Source: Muribaculaceae bacterium (GTDB taxonomy: Bacteria; Bacteroidota; Bacteroidia; Bacteroidales; Muribaculaceae). From it: DNA of 58,750 nt. The stretch is taken from NCBI GenBank assembly GCA_029061255.1, contig JAIDSL010000118.1, forward strand, positions 1-58,750, in the 5' to 3' direction. Below are positions 17,292 through 25,374 of the stretch, piece after piece. The notes below the pieces were generated by a model. That model was given only the letters and a program-made list of their open reading frames with translations, had not been told where the DNA came from and made no database searches. Each line of letters begins with the position of its first letter. Within the stretch, counting starts at the first letter, position 1. Made by a program: the position numbers and the translations under genes.

Positions 17292-17936
17292 ATGAACTGT
17301 AAACTTGTAGGACAATTTGTGCAGCACCTTGAGGTGACGCTTGAGCCGGGCGAGAACTTTTTTGCCGAGAAAGGTGCTCTTATATATCTTGAGGCCGGGA
17401 TAGAAAAAGACCTTAGCTTCAACGGGTCTGGCCTCGGCAGAATACTCGGGGCGAAGCTCTCCGGGGAATCGCTCTTCATACTGCGACTTTACAACGTAAG
17501 CCGCCAGCCACGCAAGGCGGTCATAGGCAGTCGTTTCGGTCTTCTCCCTGTCAGGCTTGAAGGGGAGTCGCTCATCTGCCACAGAGGTGTCTATGTAGGC
17601 TCGAGTGCAAAGGTCGATGTCACAACCAAGCTCTCCATTGCCGGACTTGTAGGTGGAATGGGACTCCTGCTCCAGAAGATTTCCGGACGGGCTACCGTCT
17701 TCCTCGACACAAAAGGAACTCCCATCACCATCAGTCTCCCACCCGGTGAAACCATAGAGGTTGACGAAGACCATATCATAGCAATGCAATATATGTCGGA
17801 GGGTCAATTGTCTTCCAACTGGTCGCTCGGCAACCTGCTTGGCGGGGAAGGACTGAGCATGCTGCGAGTGACAGGACCCGGCAAGATTTATCTTTCTCCC
17901 GGCACTTTCCAACCGGATGCTATCGTCAAGGCTTAA
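17292..17936 (+). CDS. AIM24-family (TIGR00266-like) protein
   Basis: A 214-residue protein with an all-beta, Gly-rich pattern: LEPGENFFAEKGALIYLEAGI, SGESLFILRLYN, IVAMQ-type strand IIAMQYM, and TGPGKIYLSPG near the end. This is the AIM24 family, named for a yeast mitochondrial protein; bacterial members occur in stress operons and their biochemical role is unknown. No signal peptide or membrane segment. It sits between the TerY pair and the PP2C gene, so a role in the same module is inferred. A 12-bp direct repeat (17928 and 17944) straddles its stop codon. Confidence 0.8.
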   Translation: MNCKLVGQFVQHLEVTLEPGENFFAEKGALIYLEAGIEKDLSFNGSGLGRILGAKLSGESLFILRLYNVSRQPRKAVIGSRFGLLPVRLEGESLICHRGVYVGSSAKVDVTTKLSIAGLVGGMGLLLQKISGRATVFLDTKGTPITISLPPGETIEVDEDHIIAMQYMSEGQLSSNWSLGNLLGGEGLSMLRVTGPGKIYLSPGTFQPDAIVKA

Positions 17937-17964
17937 AATTGTTAAGGCTTAAAATCAAAATACA

Positions 17965-19356
17965 GTGAACAGACAACAAAGACATAACTCTCGCCGACAG
18001 ATTACTAATGACCCCCTTCTTGACCGATTGGTTCGAGACGCAGGCATCCCTGATGCAGACCGGGAACCATTTATTAAGTGGATCATTGACTCGCATTGGT
18101 CAGAATTTAAAGAAGATCGCATGAACAGACGCAATATAATCGAAAACGATATAAAAGCACTTGGCATACGACTGCCAAACGGGACGATGAACAAGGAATA
18201 CGAGACATCGTTTCAGCTTCCTGCTGACCGCATTTCCGGCATAGCGCTTCTTGGTGCAGACGAGCTCGGCATCGAATTCAGTGTATCAGACGATGGCTTA
18301 TGTTCCCTCAAGGGGATCCCGGCGAAGAGCGGCGACTTTACCCTCACGCTCCGCTACCGCACTGTGGATGGTGAACCCCTCTCCGAACTTCCAATCCCGA
18401 TTGCCTTCAATCCTGACCCCAGAAGTCTTTGGGTGGCAAGGCCGGTCCCTGCCGATATCCAGTTCCCGAAGGCTGACGAGGACTGCGACTATGTCTGTGT
18501 AAAGGAATTCGATGGGAAGCCGCAGAAAGACATTGTGGCTGCCAGCAAGCGAGGGCGCAGCCATGCCCAGGATGGAAAGCCGCGCGACGATGACTTCCGC
18601 GTCAGCTTCAATCCGCAGAATGGATGGTATGTGCTCGCGGTAGCCGACGGGGCAGGATCGGCAAAATACTCGAGGGAGGGGTCGCGGATTGCCTGCACTG
18701 TAGCAGAAGAGTATTGCAAGACGTATCTTGCGGAGCGGGGGCATCTATTGGAGGAAGCCGTAGGCAAGTATGCAGCTGTGAGAAGCAATGAGGCATTGCA
18801 GCCTGTGGTGGAAAAAGTGCATGAGGCGCTCTTTAAGGGAGCCACAGAGGCATACCGGGCTATCTGCAGGCGAAAGGATGAATGCGAGTCTGCTGTGTTG
18901 AAAGATTTCTCCACTACGCTTTTGCTGGCTATCTGCCGGAAATTCAGTTTCGGGTGGTTTATCGCTTCCTTCGGAGTCGGCGATGGCGCAATCGCTATCT
19001 ACGACAAAAATGCCGACGCAGTGCGCCTGCTCAACGAACCCGACGGGGGTGAATTTGCCGGACAGACCCGCTTCCTGACAATGGAATCTATTTTCCGCGA
19101 CCGTACGCGCATCCGTATGTCGATTGTGCCCGACTTCACAGCCTTGATGCTTATGACCGACGGCATCAGCGACCCATTCTTCGAGACCGACGCCAACCTT
19201 GCCCGCAAGGAGAAATGGGATGCGCTCTGGGACTCAATAACTGCTGATGTCGAACTGACTGACGACAACCGGGCAGCCGCCTGCCAATTGCTGGATTGGC
19301 TCGACTTCTGGAGTCCCGGCAACCACGATGACCGCACTATCGCAATGGTTTATTGA
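17965..19356 (+). CDS. PP2C-family protein phosphatase of the Ter module
   Basis: A 463-residue protein with an N-terminal helical region (about 60 residues), a beta-rich segment, then a PP2C Ser/Thr phosphatase domain. Metal-binding motifs are ADGAGSA (Asp228-Gly229), FGVGDGAI, MTDGISD (Asp399) and DDRT (455-458). It probably reverses phosphorylation by the kinase encoded next, completing the TerY-P triad. The start used is GTG at 17965; the next in-frame ATG is 18121. The GTG lies inside AAAATACAGTG, resembling the AAAATACAGTA that precedes the second TerD start (15241), so the true start could be a few codons away. Confidence 0.83.
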   Translation: MNRQQRHNSRRQITNDPLLDRLVRDAGIPDADREPFIKWIIDSHWSEFKEDRMNRRNIIENDIKALGIRLPNGTMNKEYETSFQLPADRISGIALLGADELGIEFSVSDDGLCSLKGIPAKSGDFTLTLRYRTVDGEPLSELPIPIAFNPDPRSLWVARPVPADIQFPKADEDCDYVCVKEFDGKPQKDIVAASKRGRSHAQDGKPRDDDFRVSFNPQNGWYVLAVADGAGSAKYSREGSRIACTVAEEYCKTYLAERGHLLEEAVGKYAAVRSNEALQPVVEKVHEALFKGATEAYRAICRRKDECESAVLKDFSTTLLLAICRKFSFGWFIASFGVGDGAIAIYDKNADAVRLLNEPDGGEFAGQTRFLTMESIFRDRTRIRMSIVPDFTALMLMTDGISDPFFETDANLARKEKWDALWDSITADVELTDDNRAAACQLLDWLDFWSPGNHDDRTIAMVY

Positions 19357-19409
19357 GTCGGTTGTTGAAAGAACAATCATGAGGAATCCAAAATCAGAAA
19401 TTCCAAATT

Positions 19410-20891
19410 ATGGCAAAAACAATAAAGCTTACAGCATCAGATGGCTCCACGGTGGAATTCGTCGACGAAGTGATCGGCTCAGGCGCGATGAAAGATGTCT
19501 ATTTCAGCCCTGACAAGAGCTATGTGGTGGGTTTCTTCCGCGAGCCACAAGATGCCAATGCCAAAGACCGCCTGAACAACATAGTGGGTAAATACCGCGA
19601 CAAAATCTTTGGGCAAATCGGGGGCGACTACTGGGAAAGCCTCTTCTGCTGGCCTACAAAACTTGTGGAGTGGAACGGAAGGTTGGGTATTGTCTGTCCT
19701 GCCTATCAGAAGCATTTCTTTTTCAAAGACGGTATGTTCAAGGGAAAGGAGAAAGATGGCAAATGGTTTGCCTCCGCCAAACTCCGCAACAAATTCCTGA
19801 CACCTGCCCAAAAAGGAACATGGCTCAGCCACTACCATATGTGCCTGCAGATAGCCCGTGCGGTGCGTCGACTCCACGCCGCCGGACTTGCCCATTCCGA
19901 TCTGTCGTATAAGAATGTCCTCGTTGATCCTGAGACCGGGAAAGCTGCTGTAATAGACTGCGATGGGCTTGTAGTGCCCGGCAAATACCCACCCGATGTG
20001 GTGGGTACTCCTGATTTTATAGCTCCCGAGGTGTTGCAGACGCGTTCCCTTCCCATAGGGGATCCTGCCAAGAAGCTCCCGAGCATCCAGACCGACCGCC
20101 ACGCACTGGCAGTGCTTATATATATGTATCTTCTCTACCGCCATCCCCTGCGCGGTGGAAAGGTCCACGACCTTGACGCAGCCAAAGACGAGGAACTCTC
20201 TATGGGTGAGAAGGCTCTATTCATAGAGCATCCTACCGACAAGAGCAACCGCCCCAAGGTGCAGAACATGCAGAAGGCTGAGTTGCCGCAGGGAGATGTC
20301 GACAAGCTTCCATATACCATATGCGGGCCATATCTCAAGGAACTCTTTGACCGAGCCTTCATCGACGGACTTCACGACCCTTCGAAGCGTCCGACTGCCG
20401 ATGAATGGGAGACCGCCCTTGTCAAGACCACCGACCTTATGCAACCTTGCCAAAATCCTGACTGCGAGGCACATTGGTTTGTATTTGACAATTCGAAGAA
20501 ACCGAAATGCCCCTTCTGCGGCACCGAATATCATGGCCAGCTCCCGGTCTTGAACCTATATTATTCCCCCTCAAAAGGAAAATTCCTCCCGGAAAACTAC
20601 AGGCTGATGGTCTACGACAAGCAGTCGCTCTATATGTGGCACGCCAACCGATTCGTGACACCCAACGAACGCATCAAGCCCGAGGATAAGAAACCTGTAG
20701 GTGACTTTCATTTCCACCATGGAAAATGGATTTTGATAAACCGTCGGCTCCCCGACATGTGGGACGTCACCGGTCCGGACAAACTCCACATAAAGCCCGG
20801 CGACTACGTAGAGCTCACTGAAGGGCGCAAGATTCTGCTCTCCGGAGCCGACGGCGGCCGGCTAATTGTAGTCCAATTAGTCAAAAACTAA
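19410..20891 (+). CDS. Protein kinase with C-terminal zinc ribbon, Ter module
   Basis: A 493-residue cytoplasmic protein. The catalytic loop HSDLSYKN (Asp164, Asn169), the metal-binding DCDG in place of DFG (Asp183) and APE (205-207) are present, so catalysis is plausible. The usual beta-3 lysine is not obvious: the strand YVVGFFRE has Gly41 where Lys is expected. Lys28 lies in the glycine loop (GSGAMKDVYF), the position used by WNK kinases. After the kinase domain comes a four-Cys zinc-ribbon candidate (Cys347, 352, 367, 370), then a beta-rich tail of about 110 residues. It is the kinase of the TerY-kinase-PP2C triad. It starts 53 bp after the phosphatase gene. Confidence 0.82.
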   Translation: MAKTIKLTASDGSTVEFVDEVIGSGAMKDVYFSPDKSYVVGFFREPQDANAKDRLNNIVGKYRDKIFGQIGGDYWESLFCWPTKLVEWNGRLGIVCPAYQKHFFFKDGMFKGKEKDGKWFASAKLRNKFLTPAQKGTWLSHYHMCLQIARAVRRLHAAGLAHSDLSYKNVLVDPETGKAAVIDCDGLVVPGKYPPDVVGTPDFIAPEVLQTRSLPIGDPAKKLPSIQTDRHALAVLIYMYLLYRHPLRGGKVHDLDAAKDEELSMGEKALFIEHPTDKSNRPKVQNMQKAELPQGDVDKLPYTICGPYLKELFDRAFIDGLHDPSKRPTADEWETALVKTTDLMQPCQNPDCEAHWFVFDNSKKPKCPFCGTEYHGQLPVLNLYYSPSKGKFLPENYRLMVYDKQSLYMWHANRFVTPNERIKPEDKKPVGDFHFHHGKWILINRRLPDMWDVTGPDKLHIKPGDYVELTEGRKILLSGADGGRLIVVQLVKN

Positions 20892-20898
20892 CAACACT

Positions 20899-22293
20899 AT
20901 GACCCGTCAAGAAAAAATCGCAATAGCACGTATCTTTGCCGACCTCATCAAGGCCGACCGCATTGTCGACACCAGCGAGATGGAATATTGGCGCAACGTA
21001 TGCAACAAATACGAAATTGACCGCGACATCCGTGTTGCCGCACGTGACATCTCGTTTGCGGATGCGATTGCCGCCATCCGGGCTTCCGGCGACCGTGGAC
21101 TCGGGGAGGACCTTCTCGGCGACTGCCGAGCCATGACTGTCAGCGACGGATTTTGCGCGCATTCCGAAGCTCTCCTCATGATAGCCCTTTCCATAATGTT
21201 CAGCCCTGAAGGAAGCTTCACAGGCGATGTGTATTCTCTTCCGCGCGCAAGCTTCGACATAGATATAGCTACTGCAATATATGTGGAAAATGAATATGAT
21301 CCTCTCACCAATGATGCCATCCGCTCCGGCTACCGATCCATATTCAAGGAATTCCAGCTGGCAGGGCTGCATTTTGTGTATATCCCCAAAATCATCGACC
21401 ACTATAGCAGCACTGACCCCGAGCTTTTCCGCAGTATCCTTGCATTTCTTGCCCCTTCAATCAGCGAGGGCGGTATCGACAAGGCTTACAATGCCCTCTT
21501 GGGAATGACGACCGACATCTATTGCAAGGATCTTCTCTGCAACAAGTGCGGATTCACCGGTCTGCGCAACACATCCCCTTCAATTCTAATCAAAATTGGC
21601 AACAGCTTCGTGGGGGAGGCGCGCTACGCCAACTATCTAAAGATAGAGGTCGACGAAGATATTCTCTCAACGGTGCAGAAATTTGTGGATGAGTTTACGG
21701 ATATGCTCAGCAGCGACGTCTTCGTGGTCAACACCTCCGAGGAGCGCGACAATCAATTCCATTTCCATGGTTTCTACAAGCAGCTGCTCGACATCTTCCT
21801 TGTGCGCCGCAACATACGCAGTTCGATTGTGATAGATCCTTATAAAGAGGAGATTTTCTTCCCGGATATCGACGAGAAAGCCACAGGCATGCACCGTCGC
21901 GAGAAGGCTCTCTATGCCCTGATGCTCTGCTATGGCAGCTCCGGCATCAATTTCAACCGCCCCCGCACATCGGCAGAACTCAAGCACTTCGAGCGTCGGA
22001 TGAATAAATTCCAGCGGCGTTATGCTGCAATATATGAGATGTTCGGAGGTGAGAAAGAGACGGCCCCGGATCTCACGCAGCCGGAGATCCGGCGTCCGAT
22101 AATCGCTTGTCTGCGTCGCTCCATCTCCCGCCTGGATGCCCTCTATAATCCTGCCGACTACACAGTCACCAAGGATGCCGACGGATCATTCGCCGTCCAT
22201 GTGGAGCCGGGGCTCATCTTCGTTGCATCGCTGAAAGGAGACGACGTCATTCCACTTCAAAACTCCGATTTGTATAGCCTTTATAAGGCGTAA
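20899..22293 (+). CDS. TerB-like domain protein with uncharacterised C-terminal part
   Basis: A 464-residue protein starting 7 bp after the kinase gene. The first 130 residues are helical and resemble TerB (FADLIKADRIVDTSEMEYW, then SDGFCAHSEALLMIALSIMF, the two acidic helices of the fold). The rest is not recognised; it includes a Cys cluster CKDLLCNKCGFTG around residue 210 and a basic helical segment ERRMNKFQRRYAAIYEMF near 370. No signal peptide. TerB-like domains are thought to bind metal and work at the membrane with TerC, but no TerC gene is in the window. TAAGTCT begins at 22291, the first two bases after the stop being part of it. Confidence 0.72.
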   Translation: MTRQEKIAIARIFADLIKADRIVDTSEMEYWRNVCNKYEIDRDIRVAARDISFADAIAAIRASGDRGLGEDLLGDCRAMTVSDGFCAHSEALLMIALSIMFSPEGSFTGDVYSLPRASFDIDIATAIYVENEYDPLTNDAIRSGYRSIFKEFQLAGLHFVYIPKIIDHYSSTDPELFRSILAFLAPSISEGGIDKAYNALLGMTTDIYCKDLLCNKCGFTGLRNTSPSILIKIGNSFVGEARYANYLKIEVDEDILSTVQKFVDEFTDMLSSDVFVVNTSEERDNQFHFHGFYKQLLDIFLVRRNIRSSIVIDPYKEEIFFPDIDEKATGMHRREKALYALMLCYGSSGINFNRPRTSAELKHFERRMNKFQRRYAAIYEMFGGEKETAPDLTQPEIRRPIIACLRRSISRLDALYNPADYTVTKDADGSFAVHVEPGLIFVASLKGDDVIPLQNSDLYSLYKA

Positions 22294-22319
22294 GTCTTAT
22301 AATTCTCCTAAATTTTCAC

Positions 22320-22327
22320 TATCTTTG
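22320..22327 (+). promoter_or_regulatory. Promoter -7 box for the Ca2+ ATPase gene
   Basis: TATCTTTG, 27 bp after the TerB-like gene and 102 bp before the ATPase start. No good TTTG lies 19-21 bp upstream. It would let the pump gene be expressed apart from the Ter operon, with the long repeat-bearing leader described next. Confidence 0.5.
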
Positions 22328-22343
22328 CAAAAAATTTAGTAGT

Positions 22344-22418
22344 TGTCATCGTTTTCGTCGTTGTCATCGTTTTTAACCGATACGCGACGGCACGCTGACA
22401 ACGACGAAAACGACGAAA
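22344..22418 (+). repeat. Inverted pair of 9-bp arrays in the ATPase leader
   Basis: Three 9-mers of the ACGACGAAA family in inverted orientation (22344-22370) and three in direct orientation (22392-22418) flank a 21-bp loop. GTTTTCGTCGTTGTCA (22351-22366) is the exact complement of 22396-22411, so the leader RNA can form a 16-bp stem. The right arm shares a 25-base identical run with the minus-strand leader of the lactonase gene (about 13379-13403). Confidence 0.75.
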
Positions 22419-22429
22419 ACTAAACAATC

Positions 22430-25087
22430 ATGGCAGAAAAACATCGTTACGCCGGCTTGACTGATAAGCAAGTGGAGGAAAGCCGTGCCACGCATGGAGT
22501 CAACATACTGACTCCCGCCGTAAAGGAACCGCTCTGGAAGCGATTCCTCGAAAAATTCAGCGATCCGCTGATCATTATCCTTATGATTGCAGGTGCCTTG
22601 TCAGTGGGCATATCCTGCTATGAATACTGGGGTCTCGGGAAAGGTCCGGAGGTATTCTTTGAGCCGGTTGGCATCTTCATCGCCATCCTCCTCGCCACAG
22701 GGCTTGCTTTCTACTTTGAGTTGAAAGCCGACAAGGAGTTTGCACTCCTCAATCAGGTGAACGACGACGAACCCGTGCAGGTGATCCGCAACGGCAACGC
22801 GATGCAGATACCGAAGAAAGACGTGGTGGTAGGCGACACCGTGATCCTCAATACCGGCGAGGAAGTCCCCGCCGACGGTGAGCTTCTTGAGGCTGTGTCG
22901 CTCAACATCGACGAGTCAACACTCACAGGCGAACCAATGTGCCACAAGACCACGGACCGCAGCCAGTTTGACCCTGATGCCACCTTCCCGAGCAACCACG
23001 TGATGCGTGGCACAAAGATCATGGAGGGGCACGGAGTGATGCGCGTGCTGGCCGTAGGCGACAAGACTGAAAACGGCAAGGTGTTTGAGGCTGCACAGAT
23101 CGACGACAGCGTCAAGACCCCGCTCAACGAGCAGCTTGATGGCCTTGGCGACCTTATCACCAAGATTTCCTATGCATTTGCAGCCCTGATCGTGGTGGGG
23201 CGCATAATAATGTATTTTGTAAGCAATTCATTCGAATGGGTCGACTTCATCGCATATCTGCTGCAGACGCTGATGATTGCCGTCACTCTCGTTGTGGTTG
23301 CAGTGCCTGAAGGGTTGCCGATGGCTGTCACCCTCTCGCTTGCATATTCAATGCGACGTATGCTCAAGACCAACAACCTCGTGCGCAAGATGCATGCCTG
23401 CGAGACGATGGGTGCCACTACAGTGATATGCACCGACAAGACCGGCACCTTGACCCAAAACCAGATGCAGATCTACAAGACAAATTTCTTTGGTAATCCA
23501 TCTGATGAAGTTCTATATGAGGGAATTGCCGTCAACTCAACCGCCCAGCTTGACCTGGCAGGTGAACGTCCGCAAGTGCTTGGCAATCCTACCGAAGGCG
23601 CGCTTCTTCTTTGGCTCACAGAGCGCGGTGCTGACTATGCCGCTCTGCGCGCAAAGGCTACCCGCATTGAGGAGCTCCCATTCACTACCGAGCGTAAGTA
23701 TATGGCTACAGTGGTGAAGTCATCCACCGGCAAGAACATCCTTTATGTGAAGGGTGCTCCCGAGATTGTATTCGGAATGTGCAAGGACACCTCCGGAGTG
23801 ACAAAGGCTGAGATTGATGCCCAGCTTCTCGAATACCAGAATATGGCAATGCGTACGCTCGGGTTCGCTTATCAGGAAGTCAACGATGGCGATGCCACCA
23901 TCAAGGATGGCAAGGTTGCAGCCGAGGGCCTGACCTTCCTCGGAATTGTAGCTATCTCCGACCCTGTTCGTGCTGATGTGCCTGATGCAGTGCGCGAAGT
24001 CACGGATGCCGGCATAAAGGTGAAGATCGTCACCGGTGACACCCCGGGCACTGCCAAGGAAATCGGGCGACAGGTAGGCATATGGGACGACTCAGTAGAC
24101 ACCGACCGCAACATAATCACCGGAGTAGAATTTGAGGCACTCTCTGATGAAGAGCTCAAGGAGCGGGTAGGCGACTTGAAGATCATCGCCCGTGCTCGAC
24201 CGATGGACAAGAAACGTCTGGTGGAGACTCTGCAGGGCAACAACGAGGTGGTGGCTGTGACGGGCGACGGCACAAATGATGCACCGGCCCTCAAGGCTGC
24301 TCACGTAGGTCTTTCGATGGGCGACGGCACATCTGTTGCCAAGGAGGCTTCAGACATCACCATCGTCGACAATTCATTCTCATCAATTGGGCGAGCCGTG
24401 ATGTGGGGCCGGTCGCTGTATCAGAATATACAGCGCTTCATACTTTTCCAGATGACGGTCAATGTGGCGGCATGCTTTATTGTGCTTGCCGGTGCGTTTA
24501 TGGGCACGGAGTCACCGCTGACAGTGACTCAGATGCTTTGGGTCAACCTGATTATGGACACGTTTGCGGCCATGGCGCTCGCTTCGCTGCCCCCTTCGGC
24601 AAGCGTGATGAAAGAGAAGCCACGTTCGCGCGAGGCTTTCATCATCAACCGCCCCATGTGGCGCTCGATCATTGGTGTCGGGGGTATCTTCTTCCTTGTC
24701 CTCCTTGGCATCCTGTATATCTTTGAGCACTATTCGGTCAACTCAATGACGGAGATTTTCTCGTTCATCCAGCAGACTCCCGGATCCGGAGCGACTCTGA
24801 CTGCGTATGAGCTGTCGATGTTCTTCACCATCTTCGTGTTCCTGCAGTTTTGGAATATGTTTAATGCGCGGGCATTCCAGACGGGTCGCAGTGCATTCCA
24901 TTTCAAGGGGGCGAGTGGCTTCGTGTTGATTGCCGTGGCGATACTCATAGGGCAGATAGCCATCGTCAGCATAGGGGGTGAATTTTTCAATGTCACTCCC
25001 CTGCGCATCGAAGACTGGCTCATCATCATCGGCAGCACATCCATCGTTCTTTGGATAGGGGAGCTGCTGCGCCTCTTCAAGAAGTAA
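22430..25087 (+). CDS. Calcium-transporting P-type ATPase (PMCA type)
   Basis: An 885-residue P2B-like cation ATPase. Order: N-terminal cation_ATPase_N segment (residues 1-70), first membrane pair, actuator domain with SLNIDESTLTGEP (TGE motif), TM4 with the ion-site motif VPEGLPMAVTLSLAYSM, phosphorylation motif DKTGT (Asp336), nucleotide-binding domain with KGAPE, hinge VTGDGTNDAPAL, then C-terminal membrane helices. It should pump Ca2+ out of the cytoplasm using ATP. It is followed by a strong terminator. Placement directly behind a Ter operon with Ca2+-binding TerD proteins suggests a shared role. It has its own promoter-like box and a hairpin leader. Confidence 0.9.
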   Translation: MAEKHRYAGLTDKQVEESRATHGVNILTPAVKEPLWKRFLEKFSDPLIIILMIAGALSVGISCYEYWGLGKGPEVFFEPVGIFIAILLATGLAFYFELKADKEFALLNQVNDDEPVQVIRNGNAMQIPKKDVVVGDTVILNTGEEVPADGELLEAVSLNIDESTLTGEPMCHKTTDRSQFDPDATFPSNHVMRGTKIMEGHGVMRVLAVGDKTENGKVFEAAQIDDSVKTPLNEQLDGLGDLITKISYAFAALIVVGRIIMYFVSNSFEWVDFIAYLLQTLMIAVTLVVVAVPEGLPMAVTLSLAYSMRRMLKTNNLVRKMHACETMGATTVICTDKTGTLTQNQMQIYKTNFFGNPSDEVLYEGIAVNSTAQLDLAGERPQVLGNPTEGALLLWLTERGADYAALRAKATRIEELPFTTERKYMATVVKSSTGKNILYVKGAPEIVFGMCKDTSGVTKAEIDAQLLEYQNMAMRTLGFAYQEVNDGDATIKDGKVAAEGLTFLGIVAISDPVRADVPDAVREVTDAGIKVKIVTGDTPGTAKEIGRQVGIWDDSVDTDRNIITGVEFEALSDEELKERVGDLKIIARARPMDKKRLVETLQGNNEVVAVTGDGTNDAPALKAAHVGLSMGDGTSVAKEASDITIVDNSFSSIGRAVMWGRSLYQNIQRFILFQMTVNVAACFIVLAGAFMGTESPLTVTQMLWVNLIMDTFAAMALASLPPSASVMKEKPRSREAFIINRPMWRSIIGVGGIFFLVLLGILYIFEHYSVNSMTEIFSFIQQTPGSGATLTAYELSMFFTIFVFLQFWNMFNARAFQTGRSAFHFKGASGFVLIAVAILIGQIAIVSIGGEFFNVTPLRIEDWLIIIGSTSIVLWIGELLRLFKK

Positions 25088-25119
25088 TAAAACGTCGATA
25101 ATTTTGCGACGGTAGACAG

Positions 25120-25169
25120 CGCCGTTCCATCATAGGGTGTATTCCCAAGGTTGATGGAACGGCGTTTTT
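25120..25169 (+). terminator. Rho-independent terminator after the Ca2+ ATPase
   Basis: GCCGTTCCATCA (25121-25132) pairs with TGATGGAACGGC (25152-25163), extended by one C-G pair, and is followed by TTTTT. It closes the Ter/ATPase transcription unit. Confidence 0.85.
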
Positions 25170-25247
25170 CTATTGCCATCCTTTTATTATGGGTGTCATA
25201 AGATGTTGTTGTTGTAAGTGTTGATTGTTAATGCTTTAGTTTGAGTA

Positions 25248-25319
25248 TGCGACAAATTCTAATCTATATGAGATAAATATTATAATGCGACAAACGACAA
25301 TTTAAGATAATGCGACAAA
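25248..25319 (+). promoter_or_regulatory. Three direct TGCGACAAA repeats upstream of the HTCS gene
   Basis: Identical 9-mers TGCGACAAA at 25248-25256, 25286-25294 and 25311-25319, the last two preceded by the same TAA. The third ends 28 bp before the -7 box of the sensor gene. The spacing (38 and 25 bp) and position suit an activator or repressor operator. An additional inverted copy inside the GH115 gene (50561-50569) is probably chance. Confidence 0.5.
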
Positions 25320-25347
25320 TGAAATAATCAAAGTTGTGCTTTATGGT

Positions 25348-25355
25348 TAACTTTG
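25348..25355 (+). promoter_or_regulatory. Promoter -7 box of the HTCS gene
   Basis: TAACTTTG, 19 bp before the start codon. No TTTG at the usual upstream distance, which leaves room for control through the TGCGACAAA repeats. Confidence 0.5.
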
Positions 25356-25374
25356 TGCTATAAAACAAAATGCC

